A stretch of 64,000 nucleotides of DNA from Centroberyx gerrardi (taxonomy: Eukaryota; Chordata; Actinopteri; Beryciformes; Berycidae). The notes beneath the pieces were generated by a model, which saw only the letters and a list, made by a program, of their open reading frames with translations, was not told the origin of the DNA and ran no database searches. Where the stretch lies: positions 14,493,676-14,557,675 of the forward strand of contig NC_136016.1 of the NCBI RefSeq assembly GCF_048128805.1, read 5' to 3'. Shown here piece by piece: positions 1 to 13,000 of the stretch (position 1 is the stretch's first letter; each line of letters opens with the position of its first letter). The position numbers and the translations under genes were made by a program.

Positions 1-73
1 TGTAACATGCAGTGGAGATAAAAATAATTTGGGACAGAGGAAAGAGAACCATTGCCTGCTTATGTGAACATAC

Positions 74-912
74 CTTTTTTCTGTTTCAGCACTCTGTATA
101 AGGCAGAGAAAGAACACAGTTATTGATCTATATGCCATAGACAGAAGCTCCATGAATGATTTCAAAGCCTTTGAAATGTTACCATATGAAATCAAAACTG
201 AAGGATTTGTCCCTGAGGTTACCTGAATGTCAATTTGTTGTGTGTCCGTCTTCACCTGGGCACTGATGTTGGCCAGCTCCTGGTCCAGTTCCTGGGTCAG
301 GTGGTAGCAGTCTTCCATCCTCTCCTCCACCAACTTCTCTGCGGCCTCGTGCTCCATGTCCAGCTGGGTCAGCGTGATCCGCAGGTCCTCATCCAGAATC
401 CGCCTCATGTCCTCGTACTTCTTCCTGATCTTCTCCTTCAGTGCGTTGGTCTTTTTCTGAAGTAGGGGAGTCAAGGGAGTAGAGAGTATAAGGATTGCAT
501 TTCTATATAGGACTGTATTTTCTGAGGCTGGAAAGTCATTTTCTGATCTATATCCCAATTTATTTCTCAGTTGAATCCTAGCATTTCTGGTTAACTATTA
601 TCTTTCCAGGCCAACTAATGGATAAAGTGAATGAAGATTTTGCAATGTACATGGCAGGCTAATGGGAAAAAAATGGAGATGGGAAAGGTCAGATTGACCC
701 AGCTCAGATTGTAATTATTAACCACTGACAGCCAGCAATTCCTTTTCACTTGCCAAAGGTGGTACCACTTTATTCACAAGAGAACACATGAAAGTCAAAC
801 AATATCATTGACTTACTGTCATCTCCACCTGCTTGGCTGCCAGTTTCTTCATCCTGTAGGCGATGACATCTCTTTGTCTCTGCAGGTGCTGTTGATGTTT
901 CAGAAGCATTTC
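74..912 (-). CDS. TRIM-like (RBCC) protein, partial: coiled-coil exons
   Basis: Two confident exons lie on the minus strand. 912..817 (96 bp, 32 codons) starts E-M-L-L-K-H-Q-Q and ends K-Q-V-E-M-T before a GTAAGT donor. 456..223 (234 bp, 78 codons) starts K-K-T-N-A-L and ends Q-I-D-I-Q before GTAACC. Both are phase 0 and predict a charged, Leu-rich coiled coil with a DMEHEAAEKLVEER-type heptad pattern. Consecutive exons of 96 and 231-234 bp are the hallmark of the coiled-coil region of TRIM E3 ligase genes. A further tiny exon at 93..74 (20 bp, phase 0 to 2) is possible but weak. The gene continues left of the window. No RING or B-box exon (paired Cys/His) is visible upstream to 3.5 kb, so it may be distant, divergent or lost. 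The TRIM subfamily cannot be named. Family assignment rests on exon sizes and coiled-coil character. Confidence 0.55.
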
Positions 913-1900
913 CTTTGAGAAACACACAAGCAGAAAGCAGATGAAGAAAACCAAATAGGAAACAGATCAAGGCACTGCAGATAAAAGAAGCAGAAAAGAA
1001 AGACTACAAGTGTTGGGTCAATAGGGACAGCTCGCCAGTGAAGCCACAACCACCAGAGCTTTTATAGCGCTGCCTCAGATGCCAAGGCTTTGTTGTAGGG
1101 GAGGGCTGAGACCAGTGGAGGGACGGGGTGGTCTTGTGATATTGTGCGCTGCCCCTCACCCTCCACCTCCACTTGGAAGCATGCGCCTTGTTCCATTAAT
1201 GGAGCAGAGAATGTAAATCTAAACTTTGGAGACAAGGGGAAGGAAAGTGCTAGAGGAGTCGGGCCGCAGTTATTCCATGTCCTACTAAACAAGAAGCCAA
1301 GGAGAGCTCTATTTATACTGACTTGACTCTGACCCTGATGTATACGTGGGTGTGTGTGTATGTGCATGTGCCCTATATGCACATTTATGGAAGCTTGTGA
1401 GACACTGATGACACACAGATGTGTTTTGTGCTCATGGAAAGTTCATACGCAATTCTTTTCCACACAGGCAGAGTGCTTGAAACATCTCCTGAAAAAGATG
1501 TCAGACTCAGAAAGTTAAATTGGTCCCAGCCGGCCATGACCCCGTCAGGCCTTTTACACACATAGCGCAAATGGCCCATGCATATGTATAAGTGGGTAAA
1601 TGTCAAATGCACCTATAGCAGCCGCTCCGTTAACTCCCACTGATGCCCACATCACAGCATACAGACAGAATGGCACTCAGACCTGGCACTCCAGGGACAA
1701 CCAGTCTGATTGACCCCATCTCTTCCTCCCTATGACAGTGGCAATTGACAACCATTATCTTGGCCCATGTCTCATTAGAAGACATGTAAGAAATGGCAGA
1801 TACAGCAGTGCCACATGCCCCCATTTTAACGCCACCTCAACTGTGATCGTTCTGACACACATGCCCATTTGCAAGACAGTTTGGGAATCAAGGAACATGC
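913..1900. other. Non-coding interval, no recognised gene
   Basis: This stretch lies 5' of the TRIM-like exons. I see short frames on both strands without domain motifs, no RING-type Cys/His spacing and no clear repeat. Confidence 0.4.
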
Positions 1901-1904
1901 CAAA

Positions 1905-2262
1905 CTAACCAGTTTAGAGAGAGATTTGCTATCAACTGAGACACTCTGCTGATAAATCGCGCTTTAATCACTCTAAACTCCAATTATCTGCTTCTAACCT
2001 CCAGAAACTTTTCTTTATCCTCTCCTCTCTTCTCAACCCCCCTCCACCTATTACTACTCCCTCCTCTCTTTCTACCAAAGACTTTGCAACCTACTTTGAG
2101 AAGGAGGTTAATGACATCCAATGCTCCTTCTTCCAGCTTCCCTGCAGCGCTTCCCCCTCGGTCACTTTACTGCCTATTCCTCTAATCTCATCCTCTCCCC
2201 ATCTCACCAGATGAAGTTCTAAAATTTGTCTTCACCGGCAGGCCTAGAGGGGAAGGACAAAA
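1905..2262 (+). mobile_element. L2-like LINE fragment (linker before reverse transcriptase)
   Basis: Translation shows the proline-rich junction common in fish L2-type LINE ORF2. It reads roughly LSSLLNPPPP, then LSTKDFATYFEKEV, then after a frameshift SPDEVLKFVFTGR. This corresponds to the segment between endonuclease and reverse transcriptase domains. The copy is short, frameshifted and dead. It stops against the adjacent Tc1-like remnant. LINE clade is inferred from remembered consensus patterns, not a search. Confidence 0.6.
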
Positions 2263-2830
2263 TATACCTAACAATATATGAATATCAAGTGCCCAGTAAG
2301 GAGCAGAGCCACCCTTTGCCTCTAGAACAGCTTCATTCCTCCGGGGAATGTTGCCATACGAGTCCTGAACTGTGCGCAGTGGGATTTTGGACCACTCCTC
2401 AAGAAGGAAAGCCTCCAGTTCTTTGAGTGATGAAGGAGGTGGAAATCTACTTTGCATTCTGCGCTCCATAAGTTCCCATAAAGTGACGTTTGGATCTGGT
2501 GATTGGGAGGCATTTGACTTTCCTGGTGTTCATGTAACCTCTCTTGTATGCTCCATACACACTTCTATATACTTTCAACCCACAATGTCTGTTGCCAACT
2601 GTTAAACACGGTGGTGGGGGATAATTGCTCTGCATGGTCGAATAATGGCCAAGGAATATGTGGCCATTTATGTGTGTAAGGTAAATGCATATTCCTTGAC
2701 CATTATTTGACCATGCAGAGCAATCATCCACCACTGTGCAACAGACATTTTGGGTTGAAGGCATCCTTTGTGCAGATGTAGGACAAAGGCTTTAAGACGA
2801 CTCATTTTTGAAGTTCACAACATATATCTT
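2205..2830 (-). mobile_element. Tc1/mariner-like transposase remnant
   Basis: Read on the minus strand from about 2516 downwards, the frame gives SPDPNVTLWELMERRM, then LKELEAFLLEEW, IPRRNEAVLEAKGG and SAPY. This matches the C-terminal end of Tc1-family transposases: the SPDLNPIENLW block with the third catalytic acidic residue, and the terminal AVxxAKGGxxxY block. The 5' part of the transposase is missing or scrambled. Higher coordinates hold a long inverted repeat instead. Stops and missing domains make it non-functional. Confidence 0.65.
2574..2759. repeat. Imperfect inverted repeat (hairpin) inside the Tc1-like remnant
   Basis: The left arm (2574-2660) and right arm (2688-2759) are reverse complements over most of their length. 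Shared blocks include TTCAACCCAMAATGTCTGTTG, ATTGCTCTGCATGGTC, AATAATGG and CAAGGAATATG. The left arm has about 14 extra bases. The spacer is about 27 bases. It looks like an inverted duplication within the transposon remnant. Confidence 0.8.
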
Positions 2831-4011
2831 TTGTTGCAACTGTGTCACAGAAGTGTTCAATTCAATTCTGTGGTCTTACTCTTATAAAAGTGGTGAATGT
2901 CAGATATCTTTTAAACTGCTAATTGGCATCCAACTTATGGCTCACCTGTGTAGTTTTTTAATTGTGATTTAAGTCCTTTTTCGTGTGGTTTTTCTGTTAT
3001 TTTGTCCACTCCTGTCCTCCTGGCCTCTTCACCTCATCTCCTGACGCTGCTGATCTGCCCCTCTCCCTGTCTATCATCATCAACTCCTGACATCTGCCTG
3101 CTTAAAACATGAAAATCACCAAGATTGGAGTTGCAAGGTTTTCACATGACAGCAGCGTTATGCAAGTGTAGCACAAAATGTGCTGTGTACAAGCGTCCCG
3201 GGCAGCTAAATTCCCCTAAATTTCCTCCTAAAAATCCCCCATGTTCTGAAAGGTGGGGTTTCCCTAAGGAACGCTGCCTGGAATCCTGCACCTAAACAAC
3301 ATGGCTGATATTACAGTAAAAGCAATTGAACCAGCCAGGAACCAGAAACTCCACTTTGGAGTAGGAATATCAATTCACTCGCCAGGTGAGGGACAAACCT
3401 TGAGCTTCCTGATATAGCAGCACTTTACAAAAGGGAGCGAGCTGAGCAGGATCTCTTTACAAGTCCTCCACAGGTAAGCATGTTCACTTTTCTTGCCAGT
3501 TTAGCTCCACTGATACATTTGTTGGTATTATTTGGTATTCCTTTAGTATTCCCCCATGCTGTGGAACAAAGTATCTTTTTCTTTCGTTTGACAAGCCATG
3601 CTCTCTTGTTTCTGCCTATGAAAGAAAGTAGTGAATGTTTGAATATATAACCTTAACTGCCTTAAGGCTTAGGCATGATATAAAGAGAAGGGTAAAATTC
3701 AGTGGGTTTGCCTTTAAAATTTCTGATTTATGTTTATACTTATACTTAGACTGATAAAAATAGTAATAAATGTGTACAATGAGGCCATAACTGCACTGAA
3801 TAATGCATTGTCATACATGTGTACCAGCATGTGTACTGGGCTTCTGGTTGTGAATGGAGCCTTGTGTTTGGCTTGGTTTTCACTGGGGGATGAATCTATT
3901 TTTAAACCGTATTGTTGGTTTAAAAGGTTAACTATTTTCCTCCTGGTTTATTTTTACACTGTTTTGAAGAGACAGAGACTGATACATTCCTCTGTTATTT
4001 TTGTTTTGCAG
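2831..4011 (+). promoter_or_regulatory. Probable plekhs1 promoter and 5' non-coding region
   Basis: No coding gene is visible here. A strong donor, CACAG|GTAAGC, lies at 3471-3478, and the acceptor of the first coding exon follows at 4011. A non-coding first exon ending at 3473 is therefore likely. Its start cannot be fixed. A small frame beginning ATGGCTGATATT at 3301 runs 30-odd codons and is not obviously conserved. Confidence 0.35.
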
Positions 4012-4021
4012 CGGTGTCACA

Positions 4022-7000
4022 ATGCACAAGAGCCAGAAGGCCTCAGGTAATATATCACATCTGGAAATCTGTTTAATTGTCTGGATCTGGTATTTGTAAT
4101 TATTTGTTGGTATTCAATGTGGTTTAAGCTCACTAAGCCAATTAGAAAACCAGTCACATACAAGAGTCATTAGACAAAGAAACCTGTAATGTGCTAATGT
4201 GCCAGTGGAATGATTCGGGATTCATCAATAGTTAGTGGAGTTTAGTCACTTACTGATGTGCATGTGCTTTGTTTGGACAAGTTTAATGTTTGGCTACATT
4301 TTGTTCCAAAGTTATTTTCTCTTCCTTCATATCTTGTTCACCCCCCCCTTTATAAATCCTGGGCTGGATTCCCCAAACAACACCCATATAAATAAAAGTG
4401 TTGCAGATTTTTGTAAAACAATATGGTGTCAAACAGAGATGTAATGGAAGATCAAAAAACAATGGGTTTCTGTTTTTCCACCAGGCGGAAATACTGTGTT
4501 CTACAAGCCAGTTGACGTTGTATCAGAGATGAGATCTGGATATTTGTACAAGTCGCCTCCCTCCAGACGGCTGACGACAGAGGTGAGTTTTACAAAGCTG
4601 TAGATCGACTTTGTTAAGTTGCATTTTTTTTTTTTTTTTCATTTTCTGGCTCATCTATTGACATTGTCGTGTTTCTCCTTCAGAAATCATGGAAAAGGCG
4701 TTATTTTGTGCTGTTCAAAATAAACGAGCAGGAGCACCAGCTCAAGTACTTCAGGAGTGCAGAGCACAAAGACAAGCCACTGGGAGGGATAGACTTATCA
4801 CAGTATGTTCTCACCTAGCTATCTTAAACTGTATTTTCCCAACAGCATCCCTCCCCAAGTCTCTAGGCCTGCTGTCTGTCCCTTTCATTTCACTGAGCTA
4901 TTTTTAATACAACATTCACTACCAGTCAAAAGTTTGGACACGTGTATTTTTCTTTATTTTTACTATTTTCCACATTTTAGAATAATAGCAAGGACATCAA
5001 AACTATGAAATAACACAAATGGAATCATGCAGCGACCAAAAAAGTGTTAAACAAATCAAAACTATCTTATATTTTAGATTCTTTAAAGTAGCCGCCCTTT
5101 GCCTTGATGGAAAGACAAAGGCTTTGGAAAGAAATTCATACAGAGGCATCAACTTCACTATTTATATTTGTCTAAAAAACAAATGTCAAGCATTTAAGCA
5201 CAAGCCTTTAGATCAAAATGGCATGGAAATGAAAACCATAGTACATTCAATCAGGTGTGTCCAAATGTTTGACTGGTAGTGTACTAAATTCAACTTTGCT
5301 TTTGAGTCTAGAGCCCCTCTTGCACTATGTCTGCCGTCTTTTCAACATGACGTCTATAGTCGGATTCCTTCCATCAGGGTCTCACTGTTGTTTGTAAGCC
5401 CTCAAAACCACCCGAAGTGGGGCTGGATCCAGAAGAGCTTCAAGTGTTCCCCGTCCTGCGTGCTCTATGTCAAGGCTGCTGATCGGGACTACTTCCTCGT
5501 CGGAGAGAACAGGTCAGTCAGCTGGTGTTTATGGGTAAGATAAAGCACTGAGGTGGAATTTATGGCTTCATTACCAACTTCCACACATTCTATTACACTG
5601 CAAAGTAAAAAAAAAAAAAAAAAAAAAAGTCATAACATACCACACCTGAGCCAGAAACACAGGAGCTGGGCACACTGTAATGCCACTTCACTGTGACTAA
5701 TTCTCTGGAGTTTGTTCTGGACAGGCAATTTGAGAGCAAATTTTTATTATTATTATCATCATGGCATTTGAAATAATTAGAATCGGTGCATGAGTATTGG
5801 TTGGATTTTAGGGGATATGTGAGGAGGAAAGGATATCTGGATGAGCAGCCAGTAACCCAAAAAACCTCATCTAAAGTCTTAATTAAAACTCTGCCTGCTG
5901 TCCATCCTCTTAAGATCTTTAGATCTTTCATCAAAGTTCGTCAGTGGAGTTTTGTGAAGTTCGTCCAAGCGGAGAAAAAGCTATAGTTCAATCACTTATC
6001 ATTTTACTGTAGCTCTATATATTTTTGGAATATGCATGGATACAACCATTGTAAGTTAATATTACTCTTCTAGGGAGATTGGCTCTTGATCTTAATGTCA
6101 ATGCATAGACAAACAGTGCCAGATGCATGGATTGCATTGATAGTGGGTCATGCTGTAACTGGGGTTTAGGTTGAGCTGACCACAGTTGGGTTGGCCAATC
6201 CTCCCCTCAAGGCCTTCATTGACACTTTCATTGTGCCTCATAAAACACTTCAAGATCTCCCTGCCCTCCTTTTGCTATTTTGGGAGGTCAAACAATCAAA
6301 ATGAAATTATGATGTTGCTTCTTTGTTTAGCAACAGTCTATCAGCTGATAATGGCTTTGGCTTCCGCTCTGCTCACTGTTCTAAATTGTTGCTAAATGTC
6401 ACTATTTCCACTTTCTATTCGATGCGATTTTGGAATTGAATTTTAAATTGAATGTAATAACTATAAATTGTGGAGTCTGAAAATAGAAATGAAGCGTTTC
6501 AAATAACCCCCTTCTCTCCATGCTGCCAGCTGTGAAGTGGACGACTGGTTCTCTGACCTATTTGATGCCCTGAAAAACCGGCCGCATAAAGTCCTCAGTC
6601 CTGAGGTAAACTAACTTCACTTCATTTGGCAATCAGGCTGCAACATGGCAAAAGAACGCTGCTATGTTAATGGTATGCTAAAGCCACCAGCACATTTCAT
6701 GGTACATCTTGAATTTACCTGCCAATAGAAGAAATAGAGTTGCAAAATGTTGTCGGTCTACATTTAGATCTTTTTTTATGACATAAAATATCGGATGAGG
6801 AAAGCTTTCTTGCAGTGCGTGCCATTGTATCAGTCATGATTGTTTACAAGGTCATTGTCTCTCTTTGTCATTGACTGAATTTATCTCACTTTATGTTTTT
6901 TATACTAAAGGATATGTCTAATGAGCATCGAGCGAGCATGGGGGTAAATATAAACAAAACTCATCTCTTCCTTTCCAGTAAACTCTGTTTTGCAAGTCAC

Positions 7001-10000
7001 ACAGCCATCTACTGAACTGATAGTATTTACACACATACCTTGATAATAACTGACAGCGAGTCACGCACCGCATCACTATAATAGCATTAATGTAATCATA
7101 CAGCTGTTATCTACCACTGCCTCTAATCTCACAACAATCTACAGTCTAAATTCCTGTAATGTCTCTGAGGAATCCAACAAAACATGTTTGAAGTATCAGT
7201 AATGTGCTTATTATGTTTTTACAGTACCTACAACACATTAGTTACCACTTAACCCTGTCTATTATCAACTAGATCTATCTTTTATGGCAGAACCCCTATC
7301 ATATCACCCCCCCAAAACAGACTTCTCTCCCTTTCCTGTCATTTCAGGTCATTTCAGACCCTGTCCAAAAGAAACAACATTCTGCCATTGTGCCTGGAAA
7401 GGTGGGTTCATAATACTGTAACTAACAGTTGACAAGCTATAATAACCTAAACCTACTATCAACTCAACAATGCACACACATTGGGAATGTCCAGTCAATC
7501 CAGAATTCATTCCTTTGTATGCATTCTTTTGAAAATGTGACTGGTTAAATTCACAGTAAACATTGTAATTTACAGCTGCGTAAGTGAATCCATTTGCTGA
7601 ATGAATTCTTTTTGTGCAGGGAAAGACACATGAAGTGAAGTCTGCTCAATCTGCATCTGTAAGTAACATGTCCTCACCCGCTCCACCTTTATTCACAGTG
7701 TTGTGTTTTCAGAATTGGAGTCAGAGCAGAATTAGGGACTACTTAGGTATATTACACTTATTATGACATGTGCTGTTGATGCTTGATGGTCTTGTCTACA
7801 ATCATAAAATAGATTTACATTTTACCCCATGATTAGATTATTTAGCCTTAAGTAGACTGACTGCTACAACATTCTGCTACAACATCCCTCATTTTGTCCC
7901 ATCCTTCACTTAATAGTTCATTCAGTCCTTATTGGGTTGCAATTCTTTGCTCCAGTTTAATTTCTTAAAAGCTCTATTCACTAAGTATATGAAACAAGTT
8001 GGCAACAGTATCTTTCTGCAATGCATTTTTCTATTTTTATGATTTCATGGAGCTGTGTTGAACAGTACTTGTAAATAAGTGTGACATCACTCAAAGGAAA
8101 AAAAAAGAAATAAATCATTAACTCTCAATAAATATCAACCTAAATGATTTTGTGAAAGACTGTTATGATATGATATGGGTGAAATTATGCACATAATACA
8201 TCAGTTTATAAGGTTTTAACTATATTAACAAACACACTTTTAACTATCAACCATTATAGTTATTAGTTATTTCTATTATTACTTCTTAAAGGGTGCTTTC
8301 TTTTCTTTTTCAGGCAGATGTGAAACAACGGTCCATGTCTGACCCACCGCCAAACACACAGTCAGAGATACGAAAGGTGCAAAGCTTCGCCTTGATTGGA
8401 TATTTCTTGTTGATTGGTAGTTTGCTTGTGGCGTTCTCTCCTCTTGGCTGCACCTTTAGGAAGCATAAACACAATCTACTCTGAATGCACAAAAAATTAG
8501 GGACACTCACTCTTTCCATGAAGTACACTGGTGAGGTGAATCCAGGTAAAAGACATTATCCCTTATTGATTTCCCTTATTAAATCTATACCAATCCGTAG
8601 ATAAAGAGAAGCAAATAGTTAGAGAAGGATTTTTTGAGACAATTGAGATGTGGACTCAATATCAGGAAGATGTCCCTAATATTTTGTGCATTCAGTGTAG
8701 TTTAAATGAAGATATTTTAATAGATATTGGTATTGTATTACAGACTTGGAGGTTTTTAGGTTATATTTTTGCCGTTACAAATTCCATATTGTTTTCTCAT
8801 TGGCCGGCAGTATGTAGATCGTTCCAGAAGACCGTCGTCAGAGCCAGTGAATCCAATCTATGACTACCCAAGGTCCTTTAGAAACCAACAGGTAAAGAAT
8901 GGCACATCAACAAAAGTGACTATGTGATTTCAACTTTAGGTATTTGGGCAAATAAAGACTAAGATGCTAATCAATGGATTTGGATCATGAATAATCTATT
9001 GGTTTATTTAAATCACCTCCCAAATTGTGATGTATTACTTCTAAAACTTCTTATTGGCGTTCTTTAGATAAGTGAGGATGAGGAGGAGGAGGAGGGGGGT
9101 GGTGATGACAGCAGTCACTACATGGACATGGAGGCAGTGTGAGTGTTAATTCTTGTCATGTATTGTCATGTATACACTATATGTATTCATTTCATGTATT
9201 TGATGACTTCAATAATCCACATAAAAACAAAATTCATGTATGATATTACATTGGTCTGAATAATGCATGCAACTCTAACCAAGAGGATGAAATAATTCAG
9301 TTACTTTTAGAGAATAATAGAGAATAATAATGTTAACAACCAACACATTTCGGTTATAATAGCCTTCATCACTAGACGCCCTCTGGAGCTATAACCTTGA
9401 CAGTGAATTACAGACCGGCCTGTCTGGGCTTCAGCATGAACATATTTATTTATTTTTGTTTGTCTGTTTGTTTGTACATATATGTGTGATAGATATGAAA
9501 CAGTGAAGGAGGCTAAACGTGATGAACAACTGGCTAAAGCATTGTAAGTATGACTTATGAGTTAATATCAGTCAGAGTGGATTTTAGGACATTTGGACAT
9601 TGGGCTTTTCAGTTTAATTGCATCACACTTCATTTATATTTTTTTGGAATACAGTGTGCTAATAGTTCTTTTTGTCTGATTCTTCCGTTAAATGTTTGTA
9701 GGGACAGTGAAGTCGAAGGAGTTACTGGAGGAAGCCTAATGCGGTCTGTCACTCAAGCCTTTGACAAGCTGAAGGCACGTATTTCCCCGCTGTCCACGTG
9801 TGATGAGGAGTCAACCTCTGACGACAGGTAGATCTCACATGAAGTGCAGGTCGTTTGCTTTTGTCCTCAGTGTGCTGCAGTTACACCTTCAGAAGACTGT
9901 TCACCTCTGACACACCTCCCTAACACATAGGGCCATGTGTATTGTTTTGACTTTTCACTTCTGTCTTCAGTGTCACTGCCCTGCACTCTCTTTGTTTGTC

Positions 10001-13000
10001 AGTGCCCTAGATACCAAAATAGTTCATTCACCAGAGGTAACAGTAGCCTCATTGGCTCAAACACCTAGACTGACAACAGTGCTGTTGTTATTTTTACTGC
10101 AAGACACTGTTGACACTCTGAAACCAGTGAGGAGATAAGAATCTAACGACAGCAGCTTAGAACCAGTTCAGTAAGTTGTGTACACTTAGCTGACATCTAC
10201 ATGATGCAGGTCACTAACCAAAAACGAAATGAATCAGTCACAAGCAACCATTTTTCACAATGCATGCACACACGTGCACGGCGGCTTGCACACACACACA
10301 CACACACACACACTTCTTTCCAATGGCCCCGTGAAATATGTCCTCCGCATTTATTCCACTGTGTAACCACTGTGTAGGAGCAACTAAATGGTGATGGTTC
10401 TGCAATTCAGAGTCTCACAACTCAAGTATTAAGACGATTTATATTAAAATGGCTTGTAACATGGCAATTTCACTTTGTAATACTGGTAATGCAAAGGTGC
10501 AATTGAAATTGCAGAGCAACACTGAATTTGTTTTTGATAGTTTGCCTCCAATATGTAGACTACATAAAAGCAACTGGTGTTTAGTGTGTAGGTGTTCAGC
10601 AATTCTCTAATTCAAATAAATAAATAAATGTGTCATGCTGTGTTTTCAGAAGTAGAATATGAGGAGAAAACTTTTACTTGACATGAAAAATATCTTCTAC
10701 CTGAACAAGATGTTTAGAACAGCTACATAACACATAGATGAATAATGAGTCAATCCTTATGTCAACCTGTGTCAAGCCTATGTGTGATCAAAAATATGTT
10801 TGCTATTGATTTATGATGTTTACTTTATTACCCTCCTTTCTCTATGCTTCTCATTCTTTTCCCTGAACTTGTGATTGCAGGTCAAGTTTAACCTGCTATG
10901 TCAGTCAGCTGTTGGTTTATTATTGTTAGCTCAGTCACAGAAAACGTGTTTGGCAGCTTGGTAGCTCATGGCAAAAAGCCTTCCTGTACGCGTGCCAGCT
11001 AATAAGCCAAATAACCACTTTAGACTCATTTGAAAGTGTATTGGCTATATAGCTAAGTTAGCTAACACATAAGATCTTTCAGTAATTGCAGTGAGTGTAT
11101 TTTGTTAAAGCAATAAGCCACAAGAGGCCATACTTTACAGTGATTTTAGAGCAGCTAAGACATGACATGAATGCGCAGAACCCTCACAGCTGCTCTAAAA
11201 TCAATGTGAAATACTGCATTGAGTAGCCTATTTTATAAAAGTAACACACATAACTTGTATTGAAGACATAATGCCCTTGAGAACATTTTATTTTGTAAAT
11301 ATGGGAACTTCGGTGATGCAATACGCAGTGTAGTCGTACCCTTAATAACAGCAGAGAACGCTCTCTCAGGTTTTACTGCTATAGGAAAGATGGGTAAAAC
11401 TAAGGGGTGGTGCATGTAGCAAACAGCATACACTGTCTGAAAGCAGCTTTATAGCACACACATTTTCATGGCCTAATTATATACAACATTGAAATTGATT
11501 GGATTGAAAATTGATTACTTATAGGCGTGAAAAGGGGCTAGGGCAGATTTTAGCAGATCAGATTTTACTCTCTTATCTACCCAGGCCATTGCATTATTGA
11601 CCCATAGGCTACCAATTAATTTCCTCCAACATGTTCCTGTCTGGGTCAGCTGCTCCGTGTCCTTGTCACTTCCATTGGCTTCATCTCCTGTATTGGAAAT
11701 ATGGGAATACAAAATGGAGGTCTCTGCTCTGTTGTTTGGCTGAATTTGGTGCCAAATCATGTTTGCATGGTATTCTGTCTTTTTGCACTGATGTCTCGAT
11801 TAGCTGGTTTCTTTCTAAGTGGTAAACCACTGTGCTAACACATTGAAGAAAATATGTCCATATACAATTGGCACGTGGGTCAAGATCTCATGATAGCAAA
11901 CTGTCTCTCCAAGCTGTCACATGGTTTTTCCCCTAGATGTCTGCTGCTCTATTCACAGCGGTCACTAGACGAATGTAGTTGAAACATGTTAGAGGATCTG
12001 ATATTACTATCCATTGTGCTATTTGGGTGAGCAGCTATGTAGAAACCTAAATTGGTTGTTAGAGGAAAGGGGGCATGATGAGAAAATCAGCCAAAATCCC
12101 ACACGGTTAATTTGCTAAGTGTCAGAGATGCTCCAGCAAATTTTCTAAACAGCTGAGGTCAAGCATTCATAAAATAATAGCAAATGATGTGAATGTAATT
12201 AATTAGTGATGCTTTTACAGAGAGGACCTGAAAGAGAGAGACTCTAAGGAGCTGCTGACAGACTCCAGCAGCACGTCCAGTGAGAACGGGGCTGCCTCTC
12301 CTGTAGAGATGCTGAGTGGACAGAAGCACACACTGGAAAGCTCTACTGAAAGGTGAGATTCAGTACAATGTTTTGAAGAAATAGACCCTGAATCTAAAAA
12401 AGATGTTATCAAGCAGGCACCATTGTCTGAATTTTAAGGGCCTCTTTTGTAAAAAAAAAAAAGACAAACTGATCAAATATTGTCCTGTGACATCTGCTAG
12501 CTCTGGACATTATCTTAGAAATATCCATATTCAAGCTGTGGAGAGTGTCTTAAGATGCTCATTTCATCCTGTTCAAGTGAGTGCGGTTTGTAAGTGGAGG
12601 TTTAGGGTGGATGTGATGACAAACTGAAGCAGAGAGCTGTCAGATACTCATCCCATAATATAGTGAGGCATGAGCACACTCATTCAAAAGCTGCATTATT
12701 TGAAAATAAGAAAAAGGTTTGAAGTTTTGATACCCTCCACGGTGGGTGTTTGTCAAAGAATTATGCACTATTCATGTCATGTTGGGTTTATCTGCTAAAC
12801 TCAGAAATTTCATATAAGCAGCCTAATAGGTTGGTTGAAAACAGTAAGCCAGAAAGTCAGAAAGTCTGAGCTACCAGTTACAGAGTAAAAATAAAAGCCG
12901 ACAGAAACACATTCATGGTGCATTACGACACAGTCAAATAAATTGCACAGTACATGAAGGTATGTGGTGGTGCACATCAGCATGTTGCTGGTCCGGTTAG

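Noticed and set aside
1062-1824. Minus-strand frames that might have been the missing TRIM first exon
   Set aside because: They contain no RING or B-box Cys/His spacing and do not splice in frame convincingly.
3301-3420. Small plus-strand frame starting ATGGCTGATATT before plekhs1
   Set aside because: It ends after about 30 codons, is not in frame with exon 1, and the plekhs1 ATG at 4022 starts a complete protein.
5593-5934. Minus-strand frame beginning near the poly-A run
   Set aside because: Its N- or C-terminal Phe-rich stretch is the homopolymer translated; the rest has no domain signal and overlaps a plekhs1 intron.
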